Assembly: GCA_029881615.1 (NCBI GenBank)
Contig: JAOUMF010000193.1
Span: forward strand, 1-5,276
Direction of reading: 5' to 3'
DNA length: 5,276 nt
Source: Alphaproteobacteria bacterium
GTDB lineage: Bacteria > Pseudomonadota > Alphaproteobacteria > UBA8366 > JADFVY01
Shown here in pieces: positions 1 to 5,276 of the stretch. Position 1 is the first letter of the stretch. Every line of letters starts with the position of its first letter. The notes beneath the pieces were generated by a model, which ran no database searches, was not told the DNA's origin, and was given only the letters and a program-made list of their open reading frames with translations. A program made the position numbers and the translations under genes.

Positions 1-237
1 CGTGATGCGGCGCTACCACGCTATAACGGAATCGGTATCTTGGGCACCATCGTTGCAGCTTATGCCATATCATTGCTGATTTTGGATGTTTGGCGCGGAG
101 ATTATATCGTGGTGACCTTGAGCGCGGCCGGTACTATCGTGATAGCCCTCACCATGTTGATTATGTCGTCTGCCGACGCGCGGAATTATGGTCGGGCACT
201 GGTTTCTTCGGCGGTTCTTTCTGCAAAGCCCGACTAA
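1..237 (+). CDS. C-terminal part of a membrane protein, possibly polysaccharide flippase-like (5' end outside window)
   Basis: The reading frame is open from base 1 and ends at a TAA at 235-237, giving the last 78 residues of a protein that starts upstream. It contains two hydrophobic segments, about residues 11-28 (IGILGTIVAAYAISLLIL) and 35-55, joined by a short charged turn (DVWRGD). A polar tail of about 23 residues with Arg and Lys follows, as expected of a cytoplasmic C-terminus. No conserved motif allows a family assignment. Next to a Wzy-like gene and a secreted beta-helix protein, a Wzx-type flippase or another polysaccharide-assembly membrane protein is plausible, but this rests on context only. 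The stop lies 4 bp from the stop of the convergent beta-helix gene, and I see no terminator hairpin between them. That the frame is coding is likely, because it is continuous and shows normal transmembrane composition. Confidence 0.7.
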   Translation, partial: RDAALPRYNGIGILGTIVAAYAISLLILDVWRGDYIVVTLSAAGTIVIALTMLIMSSADARNYGRALVSSAVLSAKPD

Positions 238-241
238 CCGG

Positions 242-2176
242 TCACGATGGTCCGCGCTTGGGCAACCGGCCCCAGATTGGTCCGACTATCGCAGGCAGGT
301 TTTCCAAACCGGTGTTAGCTGGCAAACTTATTCCTTTAAGATGCGGCCCGATCGAAGCACCTTGCCGAATCTCCAAGGAGGGGGGCTTGCCGGCAGATGG
401 CGGGGATAAAAGCTTTACGAGTGGCTCCAGGTTGAACCGCAAGTCGATGAGCTCCCCGTCGGCAAGGCGCCAATCATATTTGACCTTCTGATCCCAACCC
501 AGGTCCAGATAGGTATTATAACCGGACTGCCAAGTTGGTTTCATATCCTTGACCCCCGCCCACCCGCTGAGGATGTTGTTCACAACCGTGATCTGCTTAT
601 CCGATTTGCTTGAAAAGAGCCCAGCGCCCTTGCCGGTGTTCAAGGCGATGTTGTTCATGAAAACCAGACGGGTCATGGTTCCCCAGCTTGCGGCAACAGC
701 GGTCCCTGAATCGCCGACAAATACATTGTTGATGGCATAGACTCGTGCTTCGCCTTGGCCGGGCTTTCGTGGCCCGTGGAAGGTAAAGGGGCGATGGGTA
801 TTGTAGACGACATTGTCGAGTACGAAGATGCCAGTGTTTTCCAGATATACTGAAATCCCATTTCCATGTATGCTATTGATATCATGCAGAATATTTTGAC
901 CAATCACTGCGTCGTGAACCCGTATCAGACGTATCCCGGTGCGGCCTATTCTGGATATCGAATTCTCCGCAATCCGCACGTCGCGCGATTTTCCAAAGCG
1001 AATTCCTGAACTGAAAGGTGAGTTATCCAGACGATTGCCAACGATTTCGGCGCCTGTCACATTGTGAACCTCGATGAGGCCCGTGCCGGCCATCGACTTG
1101 ATTCGATAAATCAGGTTATTTTTGATACGCAGATTCTTTGCCGGGTTACCGTTCGCTACGATTCCGGCACCTGACCAACGTGCTTCTTTCGAGCCATAGA
1201 ATCTGGTGATCTCGAACCCCTCAATGGTAACGTTGGATTTGCTTTTCGATTGAATTGCCGATCCTTGCGTCGCAATGCTTACCTCGCCAGGCGCGGCTGA
1301 ATCGATCGGAGGCCATAACAATAATTGTTTCGAAGGCAAAACAGCGTATTCGCCCGGACGGTCTACGTCCACGGGCCGATTCAGGATCGAAAATCGCGTG
1401 GGACGGTCCGTATAATGCTTGTTTTTCAGTCGCCTGAAATGAATAGTATGTGTTGCCGCATCAAAGCCTTCGACCGGCACGATTTCTATCGCGTTGTTCT
1501 TAACCCACCAGGCGAGATACGCGCTATTCCAGGAGGCGGCGGGTTTCAACCAGGGGGCAGAGACGAATTCCTGGGTTAGCCGCAATTCCGGGTCGGTGTG
1601 TTCAACCTTGTAATAATGCTCGATATCGTCATAACGCAGTGGTTTCGGCTGGTTCGGTTCCTGTGCAAGCCAGAGCGGTTCCGGTCCCAAAAAAAGCGGA
1701 GCGAAAGGATCAATTTCATTTTTGGCCTGGCCCAAATAGAGCTGTGGCCAGTGAGGGTTGCCGAAACAATCGGTTTCGTCGCGGCATTTGCGCCAGTTCA
1801 CCGATCGTGGAAGCGAGCCGTCGATGATGGCTCGCCCATTTCCCCAGCCGGTCCCCCGATAGACGATTGGACTCCCCTCCCCGCCACTGGCCGGGATATT
1901 GATTGAGCCGTAGTACCGGATACCGCCGCGGAATTGTACGATGTCCCCCGCCGCGAGCTGTATATCGGCTGGCGCACCGCCCGCACTGGGATCTCCGGGT
2001 GCATGTTTCCATGCGTCATCCGGGCTTGTGCCCGATGCGTTATCTTGCCCGGATTCGAAATCGACATAAAATATGCGCGCGGTATCGGCCAAAGCCGAAC
2101 AATTAAAAACACTTGTCATCAACCATGGAGCAGCGACGAGAAGCAGAATGGCTGGGATCCGGGCTGCCGCAATCAT
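242..2176 (-). CDS. Secreted right-handed parallel beta-helix protein (polysaccharide lyase/glycosidase-like), 644 aa
   Basis: Residues 1-30 form a Sec signal peptide: Arg6, a hydrophobic core from Ile7 to Phe24, and an Ala-Leu-Ala cleavage site before Asp31. The mature start (FYVDFESGQDNASGTSPDDA, residues 36-55) is the usual opening of secreted beta-helix lyases and glycosidases, followed by IVQFRGG and an IIDG turn. Residues about 125-310 form a less regular insert with the only two mature cysteines, C131 and C137, which could form a disulfide. Its segments PLWLAQEP and LLLWPP resemble the inserted strands of beta-helix glycoside hydrolases. Residues about 316-540 carry the helix coils, with Asn at 354, 381, 405, 428, 455, 484, 509 and 534, a 23-29 residue spacing typical of an asparagine ladder. 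Likely periplasmic or extracellular, acting on the cluster's polysaccharide by cleavage or epimerisation; no catalytic residue can be assigned. The ATG overlaps the stop of the upstream gene (ATGA) and lacks a good Shine-Dalgarno, suggesting translational coupling. Confidence 0.9.
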   Translation of the reverse strand: MIAAARIPAILLLVAAPWLMTSVFNCSALADTARIFYVDFESGQDNASGTSPDDAWKHAPGDPSAGGAPADIQLAAGDIVQFRGGIRYYGSINIPASGGEGSPIVYRGTGWGNGRAIIDGSLPRSVNWRKCRDETDCFGNPHWPQLYLGQAKNEIDPFAPLFLGPEPLWLAQEPNQPKPLRYDDIEHYYKVEHTDPELRLTQEFVSAPWLKPAASWNSAYLAWWVKNNAIEIVPVEGFDAATHTIHFRRLKNKHYTDRPTRFSILNRPVDVDRPGEYAVLPSKQLLLWPPIDSAAPGEVSIATQGSAIQSKSKSNVTIEGFEITRFYGSKEARWSGAGIVANGNPAKNLRIKNNLIYRIKSMAGTGLIEVHNVTGAEIVGNRLDNSPFSSGIRFGKSRDVRIAENSISRIGRTGIRLIRVHDAVIGQNILHDINSIHGNGISVYLENTGIFVLDNVVYNTHRPFTFHGPRKPGQGEARVYAINNVFVGDSGTAVAASWGTMTRLVFMNNIALNTGKGAGLFSSKSDKQITVVNNILSGWAGVKDMKPTWQSGYNTYLDLGWDQKVKYDWRLADGELIDLRFNLEPLVKLLSPPSAGKPPSLEIRQGASIGPHLKGISLPANTGLENLPAIVGPIWGRLPKRGPS

Positions 2177-3666
2177 CCGTAAAGTTTCCGGAGTTTCTTG
2201 ATAACCGCCTTGGGTCTCAGCATTTTTCGAATGAACTGCAATTTGTCTCTGTAATCGCCATATCGGTTGATCGGCATTTCAAGCAATTCCGGCCATCGTT
2301 GCCTGATACCCTCGATGATCATCCTATTGCCGCGTTTCGCTTCTGGCGGCAGGGCGAGCATAAGGGCATAGGTTTCCCGACAGATCATCGGGTGAATGCG
2401 GGACATGTTCATGACACCGGAATATGCCTGCGCAAACGCCCAGGCGGATAACCGCAGTTCAAGATATGCCAGGTCGAGTTTTATGAAAGAATTCATGTCG
2501 GGGAGTTGTTCGAGCCACTCTTCTGTGGCTTCAAAGACTGTTCGCGATGACGGCATGCCAAACCGTGGAACGATCTGCGCTGTATCGACGTGTAAACTGG
2601 TGTCGTCGCTGGGGCGCCAGAAGAACGCTCGCGCAACCTCCCCCCCCAGTCCGCCGACGAAATAGGCATTGTTGGAAAGCGATTGGACGCTCTTGTGGGT
2701 GTATTTGTTGTCGCCACCGACACAGTGGCTTGCATTATACTGCCATAGCCTGGCTTCTTCGTCTGTTGCATACGCAATGTCACAATAGCGGTGCGCGAGA
2801 TTGAAGCGTTCGGCAAGTTCGCCTGCGCGAATCGCGTCCAGTGTGGGCACGGGTTTTCGTACCGTTACGAAATTGATCTTCTCGGCAACTTGCCGAGACA
2901 TTGCCAGCAGGAAGCGTGTCTCGTTCCCCGCGGTTAATGCGGAAACGGTATTGTCGTCATTGGTAATAGCGGCCAGGCTTCTCTCTACTACACTGCAGAT
3001 GCGATCGACCGCGATTTCAAAGTCGGGTTCTGGCGGAAGTTCGTGGAGCGGCCAGTGGCGGACAATACCCCAGGTATCCAGATCAAGGTAATGATTGCAC
3101 AGAAGCCGGCGAACACCTTCATGCGCGGTAAGGAATGAGGGAAACCAGCCAACACCGTTTACGTCCAGACGATCGAATAAATCCTGGCGGAAACGGGCAA
3201 CATATTCCTCGTCATCGAGAATCAGCCCCGTGGACGAGGCCGCCGCTTTTGTTTCGGGATCGAAGACCAGGGGTTTGGTGCCTGAAGCATCAAGATAGAT
3301 CCGGCTGATGTTGTTCGTGGAAACTACACAAAGAAAGCTGCCGGCGAATTGGTAGATGGCATCTTCGATGGCACTTTCCGGTATGGTCGATGCCGTTCGG
3401 GAGTCCTTGCCCTCTGGCAACCGAACCTCGTCTCGAACTACGCGCCCGGCCTGATAATCGATCAGCGTGCCGAGAAAGTACCCGATTTTCTCGCCGCTGG
3501 CGGAAAGAAGCGGAATCACGGGGATATTGGGATCGGCTGCAATTCGAATCTTTCCGATCTCATGGGATCGAAAACCCTCGGGGGGCGTGAAGGGCCCTGT
3601 CGCAATCTTGAACTGGCCAAAGAAATTCTTGAGCCGAGGGATCAATTCATCTTTTTTTGCAGCCAT
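2173..3666 (-). CDS. Asparagine-synthetase-like protein with degenerate glutaminase and PP-loop motifs, 497 aa
   Basis: The fold pattern is that of asparagine synthetase B, with eroded catalytic motifs. Residues 107-137 (FAGSFLCVV...IYLDASGTKPLVFD) match the late strands of the class II glutamine amidotransferase domain. Residues 183-206 (EGVRRLLCNHYLDLD...VRHW) match the linker normally reading G-I-x-x-L-x-P-G-H. The synthetase domain has SALTAGNETRFLLA (242-255) at the SGGxDS ATP-pyrophosphatase loop, with Glu249 in place of Asp, and VGGLGGEVARAFF (337-349) at the SGDGGDE loop. Residues 418-445 (VMNMSRIHPM...ALPPEAKRG) match the family's C-terminal helices. Position 2 is Ala, so there is no Cys nucleophile and no glutaminase activity is expected. 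Relatives in O-antigen clusters, such as WbpS, are thought to amidate uronic acids; this one could use another nitrogen donor or be non-catalytic. It is the first gene of a leftward operon. No alternative start exists upstream before an in-frame TAG; the Shine-Dalgarno is weak (GAG near the ATG). Confidence 0.85.
   Translation of the reverse strand: MAAKKDELIPRLKNFFGQFKIATGPFTPPEGFRSHEIGKIRIAADPNIPVIPLLSASGEKIGYFLGTLIDYQAGRVVRDEVRLPEGKDSRTASTIPESAIEDAIYQFAGSFLCVVSTNNISRIYLDASGTKPLVFDPETKAAASSTGLILDDEEYVARFRQDLFDRLDVNGVGWFPSFLTAHEGVRRLLCNHYLDLDTWGIVRHWPLHELPPEPDFEIAVDRICSVVERSLAAITNDDNTVSALTAGNETRFLLAMSRQVAEKINFVTVRKPVPTLDAIRAGELAERFNLAHRYCDIAYATDEEARLWQYNASHCVGGDNKYTHKSVQSLSNNAYFVGGLGGEVARAFFWRPSDDTSLHVDTAQIVPRFGMPSSRTVFEATEEWLEQLPDMNSFIKLDLAYLELRLSAWAFAQAYSGVMNMSRIHPMICRETYALMLALPPEAKRGNRMIIEGIRQRWPELLEMPINRYGDYRDKLQFIRKMLRPKAVIKKLRKLYG
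2640..2647 (-). repeat. G8 homopolymer tract (C8 on + strand) inside the asparagine-synthetase-like gene
   Basis: Eight consecutive C on the + strand read as G8 in the coding strand. They span the end of the Leu340 codon, the Gly341 and Gly342 codons and the first base of Glu343. This is the longest G/C homopolymer I see in the window; other runs (380-385, 4080-4085, 5264-5269) are six. A one-base slip would shift the frame about two thirds of the way through the protein. Whether it varies in length in cells cannot be told from one sequence. Confidence 0.9.
2880..2898. repeat. 19-bp perfect palindrome with single-base centre, inside coding sequence
   Basis: The + strand reads TCTCGGCAA, C, TTGCCGAGA: two 9-base arms that are exact reverse complements around one central base. 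It lies within the asparagine-synthetase-like gene, covering codons for Ser257-Glu262, just after the degenerate PP-loop. The form is that of a dimeric repressor operator or a compact hairpin, although a one-base loop cannot form without opening the inner pairs. It may be chance. Confidence 0.85.
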
Positions 3667-3696
3667 ACGCTCAGGCTCGTATTCTTCAGGTGCCTA

Positions 3697-3726
3697 AATA
3701 TAACGATCACAGCCCCGGCACGCTAA
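3697..3726 (-). promoter_or_regulatory. Candidate sigma70-type promoter for the leftward operon
   Basis: On the minus strand a TATATT (complement of 3697-3702) matches five of six bases of TATAAT. Eighteen bases upstream is TTAGCG (complement of 3721-3726), only three of six for TTGACA. Transcription would begin near 3690 and leave a leader of about 24 nt before the ATG at 3666. The position suits the asparagine-synthetase-like gene and the element lies back to back with the rightward promoter, but the -35 is weak. Confidence 0.3.
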
Positions 3727-3747
3727 CTAAATCTCGTTGCACGCGAA

Positions 3748-3778
3748 ATGACAGCTTTGGAATTCTGTTGTTTATAAT
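3748..3778 (+). promoter_or_regulatory. Candidate sigma70-type promoter for the O-antigen polymerase-like gene
   Basis: A perfect TATAAT sits at 3773-3778. ATGACA at 3748-3753 matches five of six bases of the -35 consensus, with a 19-bp spacer, which is long but tolerated. Transcription would start near 3785, giving a leader of about 170 nt before the ATG at 3955. That is long for a single biosynthetic gene and leaves room for the ops-like element, small ORF and stem-loop described below. Confidence 0.45.
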
Positions 3779-3816
3779 CAGGAATGATCGGGTGAAAAGT
3801 AAAGCTTGCGCCCATC

Positions 3817-3828
3817 CGCGGTAGCGCA
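3817..3828 (+). promoter_or_regulatory. ops-like element (RfaH/NusG-paralog recruitment site candidate)
   Basis: CGCGGTAGCGCA matches the Escherichia coli ops element GGCGGTAGCGTG at nine contiguous positions, 2 to 10 (GCGGTAGCG). It is on the transcribed-sense strand, about 30-45 nt after the predicted transcription start of a polysaccharide polymerase gene, which is where ops elements act in enterobacterial O-antigen and capsule operons. The last two bases of the motif and the first one differ. If the host is an alphaproteobacterium, a canonical RfaH is not expected, so a specialised NusG paralog would be needed, or the match is coincidence. Confidence 0.25.
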
Positions 3829-3841
3829 ATCCGCGACGATC

Positions 3842-3958
3842 ATGTATGTAGTTCTGCATTATGAAGTTGCATCGAAGATGGATATATCGCGATTTTGCCC
3901 GCAGAATGAGCGGGTATCGCACGCGTCATATGCAGGGTTGACGGTGCCCGAGGCATGA
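3842..3958 (+). CDS. Possible 38-codon upstream ORF coupled to the polymerase-like gene
   Basis: An ATG at 3842 opens a 38-residue frame, beginning MYVVLHYEVASK and ending AGLTVPEA. Its TGA at 3956-3958 overlaps the ATG of the next gene (3955-3957) as ATGA, the same coupled junction used by the leftward operon. A second in-frame ATG at 3878 follows GAAG directly, and a TTG at 3806 could extend the product to 50 residues. I recognise no family. No start has a convincing Shine-Dalgarno, so it may be a leader peptide, a short unknown protein or a chance frame. In its favour, the downstream gene's own GAGG lies only one base from its ATG, too close for ordinary initiation. Confidence 0.25.
   Translation: MYVVLHYEVASKMDISRFCPQNERVSHASYAGLTVPEA
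3889..3920 (+). promoter_or_regulatory. Bulged stem-loop in the leader of the polymerase-like gene
   Basis: The outer arm GCGAT (3889-3893) pairs with ATCGC (3916-3920). After a three-T bulge (3894-3896), G3897 makes a wobble pair with the base at 3915, and CCCGC (3898-3902) pairs with GCGGG (3910-3914) around a seven-base loop, AGAATGA. That is eleven pairs, ending 34 nt before the ATG at 3955. There is no following U-run, so it is not an intrinsic terminator. It could affect translation, transcript stability or pausing. Confidence 0.45.
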
Positions 3959-5253
3959 CCGCTGCACATCAACCAGAAGGCCAGGTTTCCGAGAAACAGG
4001 CTAGATCGAGAAAATCGGGACTCAAGAAGACTGCATTCCCTCCGTTTTTTGTGACTCTGTTCCTGATTGGGCTGATCTTCCCCCCAGATACATCGTTCCA
4101 TTTAGGGACAATCCGGCTGTCGCCCTATCGGGTGGTCCTGATTCTGGCACTCGTCCCGGCGCTCGCGAGGCTGTTATCGGGCAAGGTCGGACGGTTCAAT
4201 GCAATTGACGGACTGATTGGCGCGCATGCCGCATGGGCGGCGCTGGCGCTGTTCGTCAATCATGGCTTGGCCGCTGGTGTGGAACCCGCAGGTATATATA
4301 TAATTGAGGCTTTTGGCGCCTACCTGATTGGACGAGTTTATATCCGGTCGGCGGAGGACGCACGCGCGCTGATCCGCGCAATGTTTATGATCGTCTTATT
4401 CATAGCGCCGCTTGCGCTTTATGAATCTCTTACTGAGCAAAACCTTTTCCGTGATCCAGTGCGCGCCGTCATGGGCATGGGGCCGATCCGCCATATTGGC
4501 CCCCGAATGGGGCTTGAGAGGGCGTTCGGACCCTTCGAGCATCCAATTCTATACGGTGTTTTTTGCGCAAGCATTATGGGGGCGGTGTATTACGTTATGG
4601 GTTTGGGGCGACTCTCTCTGAAGGCATGGGCAATGGCCGGGGTCGTTGCAGCCGCGACGTTCTTTTCCATGTCCACGGGTCCATTGGTCGCCTTGCTGGG
4701 GCAAGTTGGACTGATTGGGTGGGATCGGCTCACCAGCCGGATTCGGAACCGTTGGAAGCTCTTGACCGGGTTGATCGTTGCGGCTTGGATTTTCGTAAGT
4801 ATTGTCTCTACTCGTGATCCTGTCCGCGTATTCATCTGGTACTTCGCCTTCAGTCGGGAGAGCTCGTACAATCGCATCCTGATCTGGGAATATGGAACTG
4901 CCGAAGTTGCTCGTCACCCGATCTTCGGCATTGGCTTGGGAGACTGGATCCGTGCTCCATGGATGAGCTCCAGCATGGATAATTTCTGGCTGGTGGAGGC
5001 CGTCCGATATGGTCTCCCCAGCTTGATATTTCTTGTCTCGGCCATCCTGCTGCTAACGGTTCGAATAACCCGCGGCCAGAGAATCGACCAAGAATTCGGG
5101 CGTTTCAGGTCAGCCTGGCTGGTTTCGTTGGCGGGCATTGCGTTGGCTGGCGCCACCGTACATTTCTGGAATGCTTTGTTTGTGCTGTTTTTCTTCTTTG
5201 TTGGCAGCGGCGCTTGGCTTCTGGAGCAAGTTCGTCGACGCGAGCGAGGATAA
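3955..5253 (+). CDS. O-antigen polymerase/ligase-like integral membrane protein (Wzy/WaaL superfamily), 432 aa
   Basis: A basic N-terminal tail (about residues 1-27) precedes ten or so hydrophobic segments, near 29-44, 57-75, 86-104, 110-128, 138-156, 197-217, 222-252, 267-285, 343-369, 386-403 and 405-424. Three features point to the O-antigen polymerase/ligase superfamily: GPFEHPILYG (192-201); a loop after residue 300 with SYNRILIWEYG followed by RHPIFGIGLGDW (320-331), the usual Wzy_C signature; and DNFWLVEAVRYGLPSL (342-357), the equivalent of the H-N-x-x-L helix. Asp replaces the expected His there, which makes a WaaL-type ligase less likely than a polymerase. Such proteins use undecaprenyl-diphosphate-linked glycans at the periplasmic face. 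The ATG at 3955 is the first standard start after an in-frame stop at 3907. A GAGG is one base away, so initiation may depend on the overlapping upstream ORF. Substrate and linkage cannot be read from sequence. Confidence 0.85.
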   Translation: MTAAHQPEGQVSEKQARSRKSGLKKTAFPPFFVTLFLIGLIFPPDTSFHLGTIRLSPYRVVLILALVPALARLLSGKVGRFNAIDGLIGAHAAWAALALFVNHGLAAGVEPAGIYIIEAFGAYLIGRVYIRSAEDARALIRAMFMIVLFIAPLALYESLTEQNLFRDPVRAVMGMGPIRHIGPRMGLERAFGPFEHPILYGVFCASIMGAVYYVMGLGRLSLKAWAMAGVVAAATFFSMSTGPLVALLGQVGLIGWDRLTSRIRNRWKLLTGLIVAAWIFVSIVSTRDPVRVFIWYFAFSRESSYNRILIWEYGTAEVARHPIFGIGLGDWIRAPWMSSSMDNFWLVEAVRYGLPSLIFLVSAILLLTVRITRGQRIDQEFGRFRSAWLVSLAGIALAGATVHFWNALFVLFFFFVGSGAWLLEQVRRRERG

Positions 5254-5276
5254 TTGCCCGGGCGGGGGGCAGTGAT

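Noticed and set aside
238..269. CCGGT/ACCGG inverted repeat as a terminator for the left-hand gene.
   Set aside because: The arms are five bases with a 22-base loop and no U-run follows.
2095..2106. Cys26 of the beta-helix protein as a lipoprotein lipobox cysteine.
   Set aside because: The preceding residues are V-F-N, not a lipobox, and a good Ala-Leu-Ala signal peptidase I site follows at residue 30.
3784..3795. Three-codon ATG frame (M-I-G-stop) near the predicted transcription start of the polymerase-like gene.
   Set aside because: Too short to support, and no ribosome binding site precedes it.
3814..3835. ATCCGCG direct repeat, also readable as a CGCGG/CCGCG hairpin, in the leader.
   Set aside because: The arms are very short and common in GC-rich DNA; the ops-like match in the same place is the more specific reading.
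3707..3922. A 71-codon minus-strand frame covering most of the divergent intergenic region.
   Set aside because: It starts at GTG without a Shine-Dalgarno, has a basic, low-information composition, matches nothing I recognise, and crosses both promoter candidates.
4293..4304. Alternating AT run ending in TATAAT inside the polymerase-like gene, a possible internal promoter.
   Set aside because: It encodes transmembrane residues IYII in frame, and no -35-like hexamer lies at 15-19 bp upstream.
5254..5276. GC-rich tail with a GTG near the window edge as the start of a next gene.
   Set aside because: No purine-rich Shine-Dalgarno is clear and almost no coding sequence is visible before the window ends.

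Overview
The window reads as part of a surface or exopolysaccharide gene cluster from a Gram-negative bacterium. Protein style, mixed codon use, moderate GC and weak Shine-Dalgarno sequences suggest an alphaproteobacterium, perhaps a sphingomonad. That placement is inference: there is no rRNA or other taxonomic marker here.

Layout. Positions 1-237 (+) hold the C-terminal 78 codons of a membrane protein that begins outside the window. It converges, with only 4 bp between stop codons, on a leftward two-gene operon. The operon runs from a 497-residue asparagine-synthetase-like protein (2173-3666, -) into a 644-residue secreted right-handed parallel beta-helix protein (242-2176, -), joined by a 4-nt ATGA overlap. 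A 288-bp divergent intergenic region (3667-3954) separates this operon from a rightward gene for a 432-residue multi-spanning O-antigen polymerase/ligase-like protein (3955-5253, +). The last 23 bases are GC-rich and hold no supportable feature.

How the genes may work together. The Wzy/WaaL-like protein would join lipid-linked repeat units at the periplasmic face of the inner membrane. The beta-helix protein, exported by a Sec signal, would bind, cut or epimerise the resulting polymer. The asparagine-synthetase-like protein would act in the cytoplasm, possibly amidating a sugar acid. It lacks the catalytic N-terminal Cys and has a degenerate ATP-binding loop, so its chemistry is open. The partial membrane protein could be a flippase or another assembly component. 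These roles follow from family and context and are not proven by the sequence.

The most unusual part is the long leader of the polymerase gene. It has a perfect TATAAT with an ATGACA -35 (19-bp spacer), then a 9-base match to the core of the RfaH-recruiting ops element, a possible 38-codon upstream ORF whose stop overlaps the polymerase start as ATGA, and an 11-bp bulged stem-loop inside that ORF. Two further oddities lie in the asparagine-synthetase-like gene: a G8 tract exactly at the codons of the GGxGGE motif, and a 19-bp perfect palindrome. No mobile element, CRISPR array, tRNA or rRNA was seen.
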